A stretch of 64,000 bases of DNA, taken from contig UCAG01000003.1 of the NCBI GenBank assembly GCA_900470285.1, forward strand, positions 62,001 through 126,000, given 5' to 3'. The notes beneath the pieces were generated by a model. That model did no database searches. It had not been told where the DNA came from and was given only the letters and a program-made list of their open reading frames with translations. This stretch comes from Hyphomicrobiales bacterium. Its GTDB lineage: Bacteria > Pseudomonadota > Alphaproteobacteria > Rhizobiales > Rhizobiaceae. This document shows positions 33,341 to 43,191 of the stretch, piece after piece. A program made the position numbers and the translations under genes. How positions within the stretch are numbered: the first letter of the stretch is position 1; each line of letters opens with the position of its first letter.

Positions 33341-34516
33341 GTGAAACCGCCAAAAGGAAAAGCCGCCAAATCTCATAATGGTTCATCAGCGCGATCTGCG
33401 GGCAAACCGGCCGCACAGTCACGCGATAACCGTAAAGCGGTATCGGCTGCACCTTCGCAAGGTTTTAAAAAACCGCGCCCGAAATTTGCTAAAACCGAAC
33501 AGAATGCTGCGGCTTTTGAAAATCCCGCACCGGCTGCACCGAAAAAAGTAACGGCTGAACCGGCTGTTGCCCAGCGCCCACTGTCGAAACTGACAGGCGA
33601 ACGACCACGGCAGAACCTGCCGGTTATTCTTGAGACCAGCCCGAGTGAAGATTACGCTCTGCTCGACAGCGGCAACAGTCTCAAACTTGAACAATACGGC
33701 CCTTACCGCATCATCCGCCCTGAGGCGCAGGCAATCTGGCAGCCTGCATGGCCGCAGAGCGAATGGGATAAAGCCGATGCGATCTTCACCGGCAATACCG
33801 ATGAAGAAGGCATGGGGCGCTGGCATTTTCCGAAACAGCAGCTAGGTGAAACCTGGCCGATGTCACTACAGGATGTGCGCTTTTTCGGCCGCTTCACCTC
33901 ATTCCGTCATGTCGGCGTCTTTCCGGAGCAGGCAGCCCATTGGGCTTTCATGGCGCAACAGGTGCGCGATGCCCGTAAAAAACAGATCAACCGTTCCGTG
34001 CGCGTCCTCAACCTGTTCGGCTACACCGGCGTTGCCTCGCTGATTGCCGCCCATGCCGGTGCTGAAGTGACCCATGTAGATGCTTCCAAAAAAGCCATCA
34101 ACTGGGCGCGTGAAAATCAGGCGCTGGCCGGTCTGGAAGACAAGCCGATCCGCTGGATCTGTGAAGACGCAACCAAATTTGTGGCGCGTGAAGAGCGTCG
34201 TGGCAATACTTACGACATTATTCTGCTCGACCCGCCCGCCTATGGCCGCGGTCCGAATGGCGAAGTCTGGCAGCTTTTTGATAATCTGCCGCAGATGGTT
34301 GATATGTGCCGCGCCATTCTCTCACCGGATGCTCTCAGCGTTGTGCTGACCGCCTATTCGATCCGTGCTTCGTTCTTTGCCATTCACGAACTGATGCGCG
34401 ACCGCTTTACCGGTCGCGGCGGCGTGATTGAATCAGGCGAGCTGATCCTGCGTGAACGCTCTGCCGAACGCGCACTTTCCACTTCCATGTTCTCCCGCTG
34501 GATTGCCAATTCATGA
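33341..34516 (+). CDS. Class I SAM-dependent rRNA methyltransferase, RlmI/RlmK-like
   Basis: 391 residues with GTG start. The first 80 residues are basic, Ala/Lys/Pro-rich and probably disordered. The methyltransferase core has motif I LNLFGYTGVASLIAAHAGA, the acidic VDASKKAINWARENQALAG, and motif IV LLDPPAYGRGPNGEVW, as in the PF10672/RlmI group acting on 23S rRNA. The N-terminal PUA domain of E. coli RlmI is missing. Its stop overlaps the start of the TrmH-family gene by 4 bp (ATGA), so the two RNA methyltransferases are co-translated. Confidence 0.85.
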   Translation: MKPPKGKAAKSHNGSSARSAGKPAAQSRDNRKAVSAAPSQGFKKPRPKFAKTEQNAAAFENPAPAAPKKVTAEPAVAQRPLSKLTGERPRQNLPVILETSPSEDYALLDSGNSLKLEQYGPYRIIRPEAQAIWQPAWPQSEWDKADAIFTGNTDEEGMGRWHFPKQQLGETWPMSLQDVRFFGRFTSFRHVGVFPEQAAHWAFMAQQVRDARKKQINRSVRVLNLFGYTGVASLIAAHAGAEVTHVDASKKAINWARENQALAGLEDKPIRWICEDATKFVAREERRGNTYDIILLDPPAYGRGPNGEVWQLFDNLPQMVDMCRAILSPDALSVVLTAYSIRASFFAIHELMRDRFTGRGGVIESGELILRERSAERALSTSMFSRWIANS

Positions 34517-35376
34517 CCCAGAATAATGATTTTTCCCGCAAAGATACTCCGCGCACCGGTAGCGTCAAAGAAGTTACCAGCCTGACCAATCCGATCGTCA
34601 AAGACCTGCGTGCTTTGTCGATGAAGAAGTTCCGCGATCAGCAGGGCGTGTTTCTGGCGGAAGGTCTGAAACTGGTGATCGATGCCATTGATCAGGGCTG
34701 GCGCATCCGCACTCTGGTGTTTTCCAAAGCCGGTAAAGGCAATCCGCTGGTAGAAAAAGTGGCAGCCCGCACCAAAGCCGGTGGCGGTCTGGTTCTTGAA
34801 GCTTCAGAAAAAGTCATTGCGGCGATCACCCGCAAAGACAATCCGCAAATGGTTGCCGGTGTTTTTGATCAGCGTTTTGAAACACTGGATCATCTGCGCC
34901 CGCAGGGTAATGACACCTATATTGCTCTCGACCGTGTGCGCGATCCCGGCAATCTCGGCACCATCATCCGTACCGCTGATGCGGTTGGTGCCAAAGGTAT
35001 TATTCTGATCGGTGACTGTACTGACCCTTATTCGATGGAAACCGTACGCGCGACCATGGGTTCGGTTTTTGCCGTGCCGCTCTACCGTGCAAAGCATGAC
35101 GAATTCGTCAATTGGCGCAAATCCTATAAAGGCGTACTGGTCGGTACACATCTCAAAGGCGCAGTTGATTATCGTACAATTCCTTACAACAAACAGCCGG
35201 TTGTACTGATGATGGGCAATGAGCAGCAGGGCTTGCCTGATGATCTTGCTCAAATTTGCACACATTTGGCACGTATTCCTCAGGCTGGCCATGCGGATTC
35301 GCTTAATCTTGCCATTGCCACAGGCGTCATGCTTTATGAAATCCGCCGTGACGCTCTGGTTCTGGATGATCGCTAA
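34513..35376 (+). CDS. TrmH/SpoU family RNA 2'-O-methyltransferase
   Basis: 287 residues. N-terminal substrate-binding part (TNPIVKDLRALSMKKFRDQQG, LAEGLKLVIDA) then the SPOUT knot: ALDRVRDPGNLGTIIRTADAVG (motif 1), VVLMMGNEQQGLP (motif 2) and IPQAGHADSLNLAIATGVML (motif 3). It methylates a ribose in rRNA or tRNA; the target cannot be read here. Coupled to the methyltransferase before it. Repeat A copy 6 begins right after its stop codon, and lspA follows. Confidence 0.9.
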   Translation: MTQNNDFSRKDTPRTGSVKEVTSLTNPIVKDLRALSMKKFRDQQGVFLAEGLKLVIDAIDQGWRIRTLVFSKAGKGNPLVEKVAARTKAGGGLVLEASEKVIAAITRKDNPQMVAGVFDQRFETLDHLRPQGNDTYIALDRVRDPGNLGTIIRTADAVGAKGIILIGDCTDPYSMETVRATMGSVFAVPLYRAKHDEFVNWRKSYKGVLVGTHLKGAVDYRTIPYNKQPVVLMMGNEQQGLPDDLAQICTHLARIPQAGHADSLNLAIATGVMLYEIRRDALVLDDR

Positions 35377-35432
35377 AGCATTTCCAGCAAAAGTGGAAAC
35401 CGGTTTTGCGTAGGCAAATGCGTAAAAACAAA
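35377..35432 (+). repeat. Intergenic repeat element A, copy 6
   Basis: Begins immediately after the TAA of the TrmH-family gene. Arms GCATTT..GCAAAA and TTTTGC..AAATGC around GTGGAAACCGG, then GTAAAAACAAA. Confidence 0.85.
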
Positions 35433-35463
35433 TAGATGCTATAGCGCAGGAGTTTAAGCCCCT

Positions 35464-35946
35464 ATGTCCCAACGTGCCACTCTCTGGTCTGTTCTGATTA
35501 TCGTTTTTGCTGTCACCTCAGACCAGTATATCAAGTTTCTGGTAGAGAGCGGCATGGACTATAATCAGCAGATTGATCTGCTGCCGTTTCTGGCGCTTTA
35601 CCGCACCCATAATGAGGGCATCGCTTTCTCCATGCTGTCATGGCTGCATGACGGCGGCCTGATAGCCATGACCATTGCTGTCATCGGCTTTGTCTCCTAT
35701 CTGTGGTGGACTACTGCGCCGGAACGGGTCATCAGTCGTATCGGCTTTGCGCTGATTATCGGCGGCGCATTGGGCAATCTCATCGACCGCAGCCTGCTCG
35801 GCTATGTGGTAGATTACATCCTGTTCCATCTGCCAAGCTGGTCATTCGCTGTCTTCAATATGGCCGATGTTTACATCTCTACCGGTGCCGGACTGATTAT
35901 TCTCGATGAACTTGTGCAATGGAGAAAGTCCCGCTCTGCGGGCTGA
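35464..35946 (+). CDS. lspA: Lipoprotein signal peptidase (signal peptidase II)
   Basis: 160 residues, four membrane helices. Removes signal peptides from prolipoproteins. The catalytic aspartates are Asp117 in GYVVDYILF and Asp135 in [22 protein letters not shown] precedes them. SDQYIKF near residue 19 is the other conserved block. The final residues SRSAG and the stop codon are encoded by the first unit of a tandem repeat, suggesting the 3' end was remade. Confidence 0.95.
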   Translation: MSQRATLWSVLIIVFAVTSDQYIKFLVESGMDYNQQIDLLPFLALYRTHNEGIAFSMLSWLHDGGLIAMTIAVIGFVSYLWWTTAPERVISRIGFALIIGGALGNLIDRSLLGYVVDYILFHLPSWSFAVFNMADVYISTGAGLIILDELVQWRKSRSAG

Positions 35947-36005
35947 GGGGAAGAAATCCCGCACTGCGGGTTGAGAGGAAAATGCCCCGCCCTGCGGGCT
36001 GAAAC
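35930..36005 (+). repeat. Tandem repeat, 28-bp unit, about 2.7 copies, at the lspA 3' end
   Basis: Units start at 35930, 35958 and 35986, each with CCCGC-N-CTGCGGG (a 5-bp stem) followed by a TGAG.GGAA-like spacer. Each unit carries an in-frame TGA after GCGGG(C/T). The first copy supplies the lspA stop. Confidence 0.85.
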
Positions 36006-36050
36006 AGCTCAAAATTCGCATCAAATCCGGTCATTTACCTGACAAAATCT

Positions 36051-36090
36051 CCGGCAAATCAATTTAAACGGATTTGCCGGCGGCTTTTTC
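36051..36090 (+). terminator. Terminator downstream of lspA
   Basis: Arms CCGGCAAATC and GATTTGCCGG around a 10-nt AT-rich loop, then CGGCTTTTTC. The rest of this intergenic stretch (36091-36267) has a short GGCAT/ATGCC stem near 36148-36166 and then the olsB leader. Confidence 0.8.
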
Positions 36091-36267
36091 ACATGCTGCT
36101 ATTCTTATACCTGTCAGTTTCACCGGCCTGACAAGACAATCTAAAAGGCATATGTCACATGCCTGACGCAGACATCCTCTATAAATACCGCAACTCAGAA
36201 ACGTGGCTAAGCAGACAAAACATTCGCGAACAGTACTGAGACAGTCGAATCCGGCGGAGGATATATC

Positions 36268-37185
36268 TTGCCACAGGCTCTTGGAATTTTTTCACAAACC
36301 GCGCATGATGCAGGTATGAAGCAGACACCACCAGATACGCTTGAAATAGGCGCCATTTTAGCTGATGCCGGTTTTTCTTCACTGACCGGCCAGATACTGG
36401 GGCGTATGGGCAGTCTTATTGTGCGGATTGCAGACAATCCGGACACGATCCGCATTGCGCAAAAATTACGCTATGACGTTTTTTACACCGAACTCGGTGC
36501 GCAAAAGTCTCAGAATACCATCCTCGAAGAGCGCGACAGCGACCATTATGATGCGATCTGTGATCATCTGGTAGTTTATGATACATCAATTTCCGGTGGT
36601 GAGGCAGAGCAGCTTGTCGGTACATACCGCCTGATGCGCAGTGATATGATCACAGAAGGTCGCTCATTCTATTCTGCCGGTGAATATGAAATCACCAGGC
36701 TGACCGCACGTAAACCGCATTTGCAATTTCTTGAGCTCGGCCGCTCCTGCGTCAAGCCGGAATACCGCTCCAAACGTACGGTTGAACTCTTGTGGCAAGG
36801 CATCTGGTCCTATTGCCGTCAGCACAGAATTGAAGTGATGTTCGGCTGCGCCTCTTTCCACGGCACAGTGCCGGAAGCGCATGCTGTGCCGCTGTCCTTC
36901 CTGCAGCACAATTGCCGCGCTGATGCGGAATGGGATGTGCGTGCGCTTGAGCAGCATTACCGCTCAATGGACATTGTTCCGCAGGAAGCCATTAATCCGA
37001 AAGTGGCGCTGTTTTCCATGCCGCCACTGATCAAAGGCTATTTGCGCCTTGGTGCAATGATCGGTGACGGTGCCGTGGTTGACCATCAGTTCGGCACAAC
37101 CGATGTGCTGATTATTCTGCCGGTCGAGCGTATTTCCAGCCGCTATATCAATTATTACGGCGCTGAAGCGGACCGTTTCGTGTGA
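36268..37185 (+). CDS. olsB: Ornithine lipid synthesis: L-ornithine N-acyltransferase
   Basis: Transfers 3-hydroxyacyl from acyl carrier protein to ornithine, the first step of ornithine lipids, phosphate-free membrane lipids. 305 residues. Family features: VRIADNPDTIRIAQKLRYDVFY, the DxYDAICDHLVVYD block, VGTYRLMR, and FLELGRSCVKPEYRSKRTV, the GNAT-like core. Start is TTG at 36268 with GGCGGAGG seven bases upstream; the first ATG (36316) has no such site. A terminator follows. Proximity to mutS matches the Brucella layout. Confidence 0.9.
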   Translation: MPQALGIFSQTAHDAGMKQTPPDTLEIGAILADAGFSSLTGQILGRMGSLIVRIADNPDTIRIAQKLRYDVFYTELGAQKSQNTILEERDSDHYDAICDHLVVYDTSISGGEAEQLVGTYRLMRSDMITEGRSFYSAGEYEITRLTARKPHLQFLELGRSCVKPEYRSKRTVELLWQGIWSYCRQHRIEVMFGCASFHGTVPEAHAVPLSFLQHNCRADAEWDVRALEQHYRSMDIVPQEAINPKVALFSMPPLIKGYLRLGAMIGDGAVVDHQFGTTDVLIILPVERISSRYINYYGAEADRFV

Positions 37186-37198
37186 TCAGATAAAAACA

Positions 37199-37225
37199 AA
37201 AAGACCGGTAATACCGGTCTTTTTT
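37199..37225. terminator. Convergent terminator between olsB and the VOC gene
   Basis: Arms AAGACCGGTA and TACCGGTCTT with A and T tracts on each side; it overlaps the stop codon of the VOC gene. Confidence 0.88.
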
Positions 37226-37589
37226 ATGCCTGATGCGATAAGATATTTATGACATATCCGAGCGGATCGCGAACATAAAAACGCTGCACGCCCCACGGTT
37301 CTTCTGTAAGCGGATAGGTAATCTCATATCCTGCCGCCTGTGCACGATGATAAACTTCATCCAGATTATCGACCTCAATGGACAGACGGGGCACGTCCGT
37401 TCCGCCGCCGCCCTCTGTCGCTAAACTGAGTTGCTGAACAGGCCTGTTTTCTGCGGTTGCTCCGGCAGCCAGCGTGACTATCCAGCCGTGATCCATAACC
37501 ACATCCAGCCCCAGCAGTTCTTCATAAAAGACCTGTGCAGCCTGAAGGTCAGAGCCTGCCAGATTAGCAACGATCCTCAGAACTGCCAT
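37224..37589 (-). CDS. VOC family glyoxalase-like protein
   Basis: 121 residues from MAVLRIVANLAGSDL. The first module reads AQVFYEELLGLDVVMDHGW, the second LSIEVDNLDEVYHRAQAAGY then EPWGVQRFYVRDPLGYVINIL, the usual VOC close. Metal ligands are not clear: the N-terminal His is absent, as in bleomycin-binding or non-metal members. Its start lies 19 bp beyond the mutS stop on the same strand, so it may be read from mutS. Confidence 0.8.
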   Translation of the reverse strand: MAVLRIVANLAGSDLQAAQVFYEELLGLDVVMDHGWIVTLAAGATAENRPVQQLSLATEGGGGTDVPRLSIEVDNLDEVYHRAQAAGYEITYPLTEEPWGVQRFYVRDPLGYVINILSHQA

Positions 37590-37608
37590 ATGCGCCTCCT
37601 GCCAGAGT

Positions 37609-40356
37609 TTAACTTTTAACCGACAATTGTTTAAGACGGTACAAGGCTTCCAGTGCCTCACGCGGTGTCAGGTCATCAGGGTTGATGTCCTGTACTGCAT
37701 TCAGCAATGCACTGTCCTGTACGGGCTTTGCCACCTCACGCGGCTTAGCCACAACGGCGAAAAGCGGCAGATCATCAATGATTTTCTCAGCTTTGCCGGA
37801 GGTTTCGCCTTCCTCTAAGCGATGCAGTACATCACGCGCCCGCTCAACCACTGCATCCGGCAGACCGGCAAGGCGGGCAACCTGTACACCGTAAGAACGG
37901 TCAGCAGCACCTTTTGCTACCTCATGCAGGAACACAACATCGCCTTCCCATTCTTTCACCCGCATAGTGACATTACCCAACCGTGCCAGTTTCTCTGACA
38001 AAGCGGTCATTTCATGGAAATGCGTGGCGAATAATGCGCGGCAGCGGTTTTTCTCATGCAGATATTCCACACTCGCCCAGGCAATCGACAGGCCGTCAAA
38101 GGTTGCAGTACCACGGCCAATCTCATCGAGAATAACCAATGAGCGTTCACCGGCAAGATTGAGAATGGCAGCGGTTTCAACCATTTCCACCATGAAGGTA
38201 GAACGGCCACGCGCCAGATCATCCGATGCACCGACACGGCTGAACAGCCGATCTACAATCCCGATATGCGCAGACGTTGCAGGAACATAGGAACCCATCT
38301 GAGCGAGAATTGCGATGAGCGCATTCTGGCGCAGGAAGGTCGATTTACCGCCCATATTCGGGCCGGTCAAAAGCCAGATCGCGCCAAATTTCTGATCGCC
38401 TTCCGGTGACAAATCGCAATCATTGGCCACAAACGGATTAGCGGCCTGCTTTTTCAGTGCCTGCTCAACCACAGGATGACGGCCTCCATCAATGGCAAAA
38501 TTCAGACTATTATCGACTTTCGGGCGGCAATAGCCCTGCTCATCCGCCAGAACGCTGAGTGCTGCCGACACGTCCATAACACCAAGAGCTGCAGCACCGG
38601 CGCGGATAGCATCGGCATTTTCCACTGTGTGACGGATCAGTTCTTCGAAAATCGCCAGTTCAATCAACAGTGCACGATCAGCGGCATTGGCAATTTTGGT
38701 TTCAAGTTCCGCCAGTTCCGTGGTGGTAAAGCGCATGGCGCTTGCCATAGTCTGACGATGGATAAACCGTGCTTTGGCTTCATCTGTATCCGTCAGTGCA
38801 CCGGCATTATTGGCAGTCACTTCAATGAAATAACCAAGCACATTATTATGCTTGATCTTGAGCGATTTAACGCCCGTCTCCTCCATGTAATCAGCCTGAA
38901 GTCCGGCGATAACGCGGCGTGACTGATCGCGCAGACTGCGCATTTCATCCAGCTCAGGATGATAGCCGGTGCGGATAAAGCCACCGTCACGTTTCAGCAA
39001 TGGCAGTTCTTCCGCCAAAGTCTGATCCAGCAATTGTGCATAATCCTCCGGCAGAGCGAGAATAGCACGGCAGGCCTGTGCCAGTTCTGCTGGCAGATTT
39101 TTACCCTGAAAAAGCTGGCGCACCAGATGGGCCGCCTGAAAACCGGCATGCAATGCACCAAGATCACGCGGACCGCCGCGCCCGACTGCAAGGCGTGACA
39201 AGGCACGCGGCATATCCGGCACTCCGCGCAGAGCGGCACGCAGCCCCTGTGCCAGCGATGTTTCACTTAGGAAAAACGCAACAGAATCCTGTCTTGCAAC
39301 AATCTGCTCCGGATCGGTCAGCGGAGCTGTCAGTCGCTCGGCCAGCAAACGTGCACCGGCACCGGTTACTGTGCGATCAACGGCTTTAAGCAGCGAGCCC
39401 TCACGATTACCGGAGAGCGTGCGCATCAGTTCCAGATTGGCGCGGGTTGCCGGATCAATAAACAGCGACGAACCATCCGTCTCACGTTCAGGACGCATCA
39501 GCGGCGGGCGTTCAGCAATCTGGGTTTTCTCAAGATAGGCAATCGCACCCGAAATGGCCGAAAGTTCAGTGCGGTTGAATTCGCCGAAACCATCCAGTGT
39601 TGCCACACCGTAATAGCGCTTGATACGTTCTTCTGCAGTCGAACTTTCAAACAGGCTCGGATGCTGCGGCATCACCACACGCCCGAGCAAATCCAGCACC
39701 GGACGGATGTGCGGGTCCTGAAAAGCTGTCTCGGGCACAATCAGCTCGCTCGGATCAACGCGCATAATATCGGCATAAAGTTTTTCCGGTGCGGTTTCCG
39801 TCATACGGAACTGACCGGTGGAAATATCAATCCATGCCAGTGCCAGCCTGCCCTCTTCCGCACCACGCACACGGCCGAGGATCATCAGGAAGTTAGCACG
39901 TGCCGGATCGAGCAGCTTTTCTTCCGTAATCGTGCCGGGTGTGACCAGACGGATCACATCACGTTTGACCACCGATTTGGAGCCACGCTTTTTCGCTTCC
40001 GCCGGATCTTCCACCTGTTCACAAACCGCAACACGAAAGCCCTTACCGATCAGACGCTGCAGATAATCATCGGCAGTATGCACCGGCACGCCGCACATCG
40101 GAATGTCTTCTCCCAGATGTTTGCCGCGTTTTGTCAGCGTGATCCCCAGAGCCTCTGATGCCTCAATCGCATCATTGAAAAACAGCTCGTAAAAATCGCC
40201 CATACGATAGAACAACAGGCTGTCGGGATAGGCAGCCTTGATCTCGATATATTGTTCCATCATCGGTGTCGGACGCGCATTCAGCCCTGCATCATAGGTG
40301 CTCTGTGGCTCATCAGCGAGTTCAGATGTCGTCGGGGCTTTTTCATGCTGCGTCAT
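37609..40356 (-). CDS. mutS: DNA mismatch repair protein MutS
   Basis: 915 residues, full length. Mismatch-reading motif FYE (55-57) in GDFYELFF. The lever and clamp region is followed by the ATPase: Walker [15 protein letters not shown], Walker [17 protein letters not shown], and the conserved ATHFHEM. The C-terminal tail after DVLHRLEEG is longer than in E. coli. It starts 395 bp from divergent maeB, with an A element between. Ends just before the VOC gene. Confidence 0.97.
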   Translation of the reverse strand: MTQHEKAPTTSELADEPQSTYDAGLNARPTPMMEQYIEIKAAYPDSLLFYRMGDFYELFFNDAIEASEALGITLTKRGKHLGEDIPMCGVPVHTADDYLQRLIGKGFRVAVCEQVEDPAEAKKRGSKSVVKRDVIRLVTPGTITEEKLLDPARANFLMILGRVRGAEEGRLALAWIDISTGQFRMTETAPEKLYADIMRVDPSELIVPETAFQDPHIRPVLDLLGRVVMPQHPSLFESSTAEERIKRYYGVATLDGFGEFNRTELSAISGAIAYLEKTQIAERPPLMRPERETDGSSLFIDPATRANLELMRTLSGNREGSLLKAVDRTVTGAGARLLAERLTAPLTDPEQIVARQDSVAFFLSETSLAQGLRAALRGVPDMPRALSRLAVGRGGPRDLGALHAGFQAAHLVRQLFQGKNLPAELAQACRAILALPEDYAQLLDQTLAEELPLLKRDGGFIRTGYHPELDEMRSLRDQSRRVIAGLQADYMEETGVKSLKIKHNNVLGYFIEVTANNAGALTDTDEAKARFIHRQTMASAMRFTTTELAELETKIANAADRALLIELAIFEELIRHTVENADAIRAGAAALGVMDVSAALSVLADEQGYCRPKVDNSLNFAIDGGRHPVVEQALKKQAANPFVANDCDLSPEGDQKFGAIWLLTGPNMGGKSTFLRQNALIAILAQMGSYVPATSAHIGIVDRLFSRVGASDDLARGRSTFMVEMVETAAILNLAGERSLVILDEIGRGTATFDGLSIAWASVEYLHEKNRCRALFATHFHEMTALSEKLARLGNVTMRVKEWEGDVVFLHEVAKGAADRSYGVQVARLAGLPDAVVERARDVLHRLEEGETSGKAEKIIDDLPLFAVVAKPREVAKPVQDSALLNAVQDINPDDLTPREALEALYRLKQLSVKS

Positions 40357-40400
40357 AGGGAATACACACGTTCCTGAAATAATTTTTCAAAATTCTGCGC

Positions 40401-40502
40401 GAGCATTTCCGGTTTTGATTAAACCAATAGGAAATGCTCTGCCATTTTGTTTTCCGCATATCTTGTTCCGAAAACCGCTTCACACTTTTCGGGATACGCT
40501 TC
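40401..40502 (-). repeat. Intergenic repeat element A, copy 7 (hairpin plus core)
   Basis: Hairpin arms GAGCATTTCC (40401-40410) and GGAAATGCTC (40430-40439), with a nested GGTTT/AAACC. The core at 40445-40502 (minus sense) has CCGAAAA/TTTTCGG inner arms, GCGTATC/GATATGC outer arms and the loop GTGTGAAGCGG. The remaining gap up to maeB (40503-40750) shows no gene; it must hold the maeB promoter. Confidence 0.85.
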
Positions 40503-40750
40503 AGTTTAGAACCTTGTGCAAAGCCCTGTGAAGCAGCCAGTTGCTTATATCCCCGTGATTTTGACCGGAATGCAGAGATTATACGAATATTGTCTTTAAA
40601 CATCGGAATCTTTTCAAATATTGCGCTACACAAACAGAGTGACTTGAGATAAACACACTGCCCAACCATCCGAAAGGATGTTTCAATATATTATGGCCGT
40701 TTACGCTTGCAGAAGCTGACAACCGCCCCGCAGTAAGATCGGAGAGGTCA

Positions 40751-43048
40751 ATGACCAGCGATAAGACCGCCCAGAAGCCGCATACAGGAAAGGGCCCGTC
40801 CCTGACTGAACAGGAAGCGCTGGATTTCCATTCCCGCGGACGTCCGGGCAAACTGGAAATTACCCCGACCAAACCAATGGCAACACAACGCGATCTGTCG
40901 CTGGCTTATTCTCCGGGTGTGGCTGTACCGGTTAAAGCAATCGCGGAAGATCCGGCCAAAGCCTATGACTATACATCGAAGGGTAATATGGTTGCGGTGA
41001 TCTCCAACGGCACCGCCATTCTGGGTCTCGGCAATCTCGGTGCACTGGCCTCCAAGCCGGTGATGGAAGGCAAATCCGTGCTGTTCAAGCGCTTTGCCGA
41101 TGTGGATTCTATCGACCTTGAAGTCGACACCACGGATGTGGAAGAATTCATCAATTCCGTCCGTTATCTCGGTCCGAGCTTCGGCGGCATCAATCTGGAA
41201 GACATCAAGGCGCCTGAGTGCTTTGTCATCGAAAGCCGCCTGCGCGAACTGATGAATATTCCGGTTTTCCACGATGATCAGCACGGCACTGCAATCATTG
41301 CCGCTGCCGGTATGCTCAATGCCCTGCACCTTACCGGCCGCGACCTGAAGGCCACGAAAATGGTTTGTAACGGTGCCGGCGCTGCGGGTATTGCCTGTAT
41401 CGAACTGGTCAAAGCCATGGGCTTTGCGTCAGAAAATGTAACGCTGTGCGACACGAAAGGCGTGGTCTGGCAGGGTCGTACTGAGGGTATGAACCAGTGG
41501 AAATCCGCCCATGCGGTCAAGACTGACAAGCGCACACTGGCGGAAGCCATGGAAGGCGCGGATATTTTCTTCGGTGTTTCTGCCAAAGGTGCACTGACAG
41601 AAGATATGGTTCGCTCCATGGCAGATAACCCGATTATCTTTGCTATGGCTAATCCTGATCCGGAAATTACACCGGAAGAAGTGGCAGCCATCCGCTCCGA
41701 TGCGATTGTTGCCACCGGCCGCTCTGACTATCCGAACCAGGTCAACAACGTCCTCGGTTTCCCGTATATTTTCCGCGGTGCGCTCGATGTTCGCGCCACA
41801 ACCATCAATGATGCGATGAAAGTTGCTGCGGCCAATGCGCTGGCAGAACTGGCACGTACCGATGTACCGGATGATGTGGCTGCCGCCTATCAGGGCAACC
41901 GTCCGCGCTTCGGTCCGAATTACATCATTCCGGTGCCGTTTGATCCGCGTCTGCTCTCCACAATTCCGGTAGCCGTTGCCAAAGCCGCAATGGACAGCGG
42001 TGTTGCCGGTAAGCCGATTGAAGATCTGGATGCCTATGCACGCTCGCTGGCTGCCCGCCGCGATCCGATCGCCTCGGCCATGACCGGCATTTATGACCGC
42101 ATCCGCCGTCATACCAAACGTGTGATTTTTGCCGAAGGTGAAGAGCCGCAAATCATCCGTGCAGCCGTTTCCTTCACATCTCAGGGTTTGGGCAAAGCCA
42201 TTCTGCTCGGCCGCGAAGACCGTATTCGTGAGACAGCTGAACAGGCCGGTATCGACCTTGGCAAACTGGGCATCGAAATCACCAATGCCCGCCTGTCAAA
42301 GCGTACCTCGGAATATGCCGATTATCTTTATGAGAAGCTGCAGCGTAAAGGCTATTTGTTCCGCGACTGCCAGCGCATGATCAACAATGACCGCAATCAT
42401 TTTGCCGCCTGCATGGTCGCAATGGGCGATGCGGATGGCATGGTTACCGGTGTAACCCGCAATTATGCCACCAGCATTGAAGATGTGCGTCGTGTGATTG
42501 ATGTGAAACCGGGGCACCGGATGATCGGTGTATCGCTCGCACTGTGCCGCGGCCGTACCGTTTTCATCGCCGATACCGCGGTGCATGAGCAGCCGACAGC
42601 GGAAGAGCTGGCGGATATTGCCGTGGAAGCCGCCAATGTAGCACGCCGCATGGGCTATGTGCCGCGCGTTGCCATGCTGGCTTATTCCACCTTCGGCCAT
42701 ATGTCCGGCGCACGCTCGGAGAATATTCAGGAAGCCGTGCGTATTCTCGAAAAACGCCATGTTGACTTTGAATTTGACGGTGAGATGAGTGCCGATGTTG
42801 CTCTTAACGGCAAGCTGATGGAATCCTATCCGTTCACCCGCCTGACAGGCCCTGCCAATGTGCTGGTGATGCCGGATTATCATGCGGCTTCCATTGCTGC
42901 CGATATGTTGCAGGAACTGGGCGGAGCCACACTGATCGGCCCGCTTCTGACCGGTCTGGACAAAGCCGTACAGATCGTGCCGCTAAGCGCCAAGGATTCT
43001 GATATTGCCAATATGGCAGCCTTTGCCGCCTATGGAGCAACCAACTGA
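40751..43048 (+). CDS. maeB: NADP-dependent malic enzyme with C-terminal phosphotransacetylase-like domain
   Basis: 765 residues. Converts malate to pyruvate and CO2 with NADP. The malic enzyme half (1 to about 430) shows [49 protein letters not shown] and the Rossmann [13 protein letters not shown]. The second half resembles phosphotransacetylase ([29 protein letters not shown]) but in this enzyme class is regulatory, binding acetyl-CoA. Pairing with mutS is the rhizobial arrangement (tme). A terminator follows. Confidence 0.95.
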   Translation: MTSDKTAQKPHTGKGPSLTEQEALDFHSRGRPGKLEITPTKPMATQRDLSLAYSPGVAVPVKAIAEDPAKAYDYTSKGNMVAVISNGTAILGLGNLGALASKPVMEGKSVLFKRFADVDSIDLEVDTTDVEEFINSVRYLGPSFGGINLEDIKAPECFVIESRLRELMNIPVFHDDQHGTAIIAAAGMLNALHLTGRDLKATKMVCNGAGAAGIACIELVKAMGFASENVTLCDTKGVVWQGRTEGMNQWKSAHAVKTDKRTLAEAMEGADIFFGVSAKGALTEDMVRSMADNPIIFAMANPDPEITPEEVAAIRSDAIVATGRSDYPNQVNNVLGFPYIFRGALDVRATTINDAMKVAAANALAELARTDVPDDVAAAYQGNRPRFGPNYIIPVPFDPRLLSTIPVAVAKAAMDSGVAGKPIEDLDAYARSLAARRDPIASAMTGIYDRIRRHTKRVIFAEGEEPQIIRAAVSFTSQGLGKAILLGREDRIRETAEQAGIDLGKLGIEITNARLSKRTSEYADYLYEKLQRKGYLFRDCQRMINNDRNHFAACMVAMGDADGMVTGVTRNYATSIEDVRRVIDVKPGHRMIGVSLALCRGRTVFIADTAVHEQPTAEELADIAVEAANVARRMGYVPRVAMLAYSTFGHMSGARSENIQEAVRILEKRHVDFEFDGEMSADVALNGKLMESYPFTRLTGPANVLVMPDYHAASIAADMLQELGGATLIGPLLTGLDKAVQIVPLSAKDSDIANMAAFAAYGATN

Positions 43049-43068
43049 TTATTTCAGCACCCGAACTC

Positions 43069-43097
43069 AAAAGGCCGGAGCAATCTCCGGCCTTTCT
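43069..43097 (+). terminator. Terminator after maeB
   Basis: Arms AAAGGCCGGAG and CTCCGGCCTTT around CAAT, followed by CTTG. Confidence 0.85.
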
Positions 43098-43191
43098 TGT
43101 TTCCGGCATAATCTGTGGTTACGGTTGCGCTCACCTGTAAACCATGCTCAATTTTCTGCATTGTAACTTTGCCATTACGGAACCATGATCC

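Noticed and set aside
35930-36005. CRISPR array
   Set aside because: Only 2.7 directly abutting 28-bp units with no unique spacers and no cas genes nearby.
42296-42883. 195-codon minus-strand open frame, and a 240-codon one at 41429-42151
   Set aside because: Both are antisense to maeB and rich in His/Ile/Gly, typical of the reverse frame of these genes.
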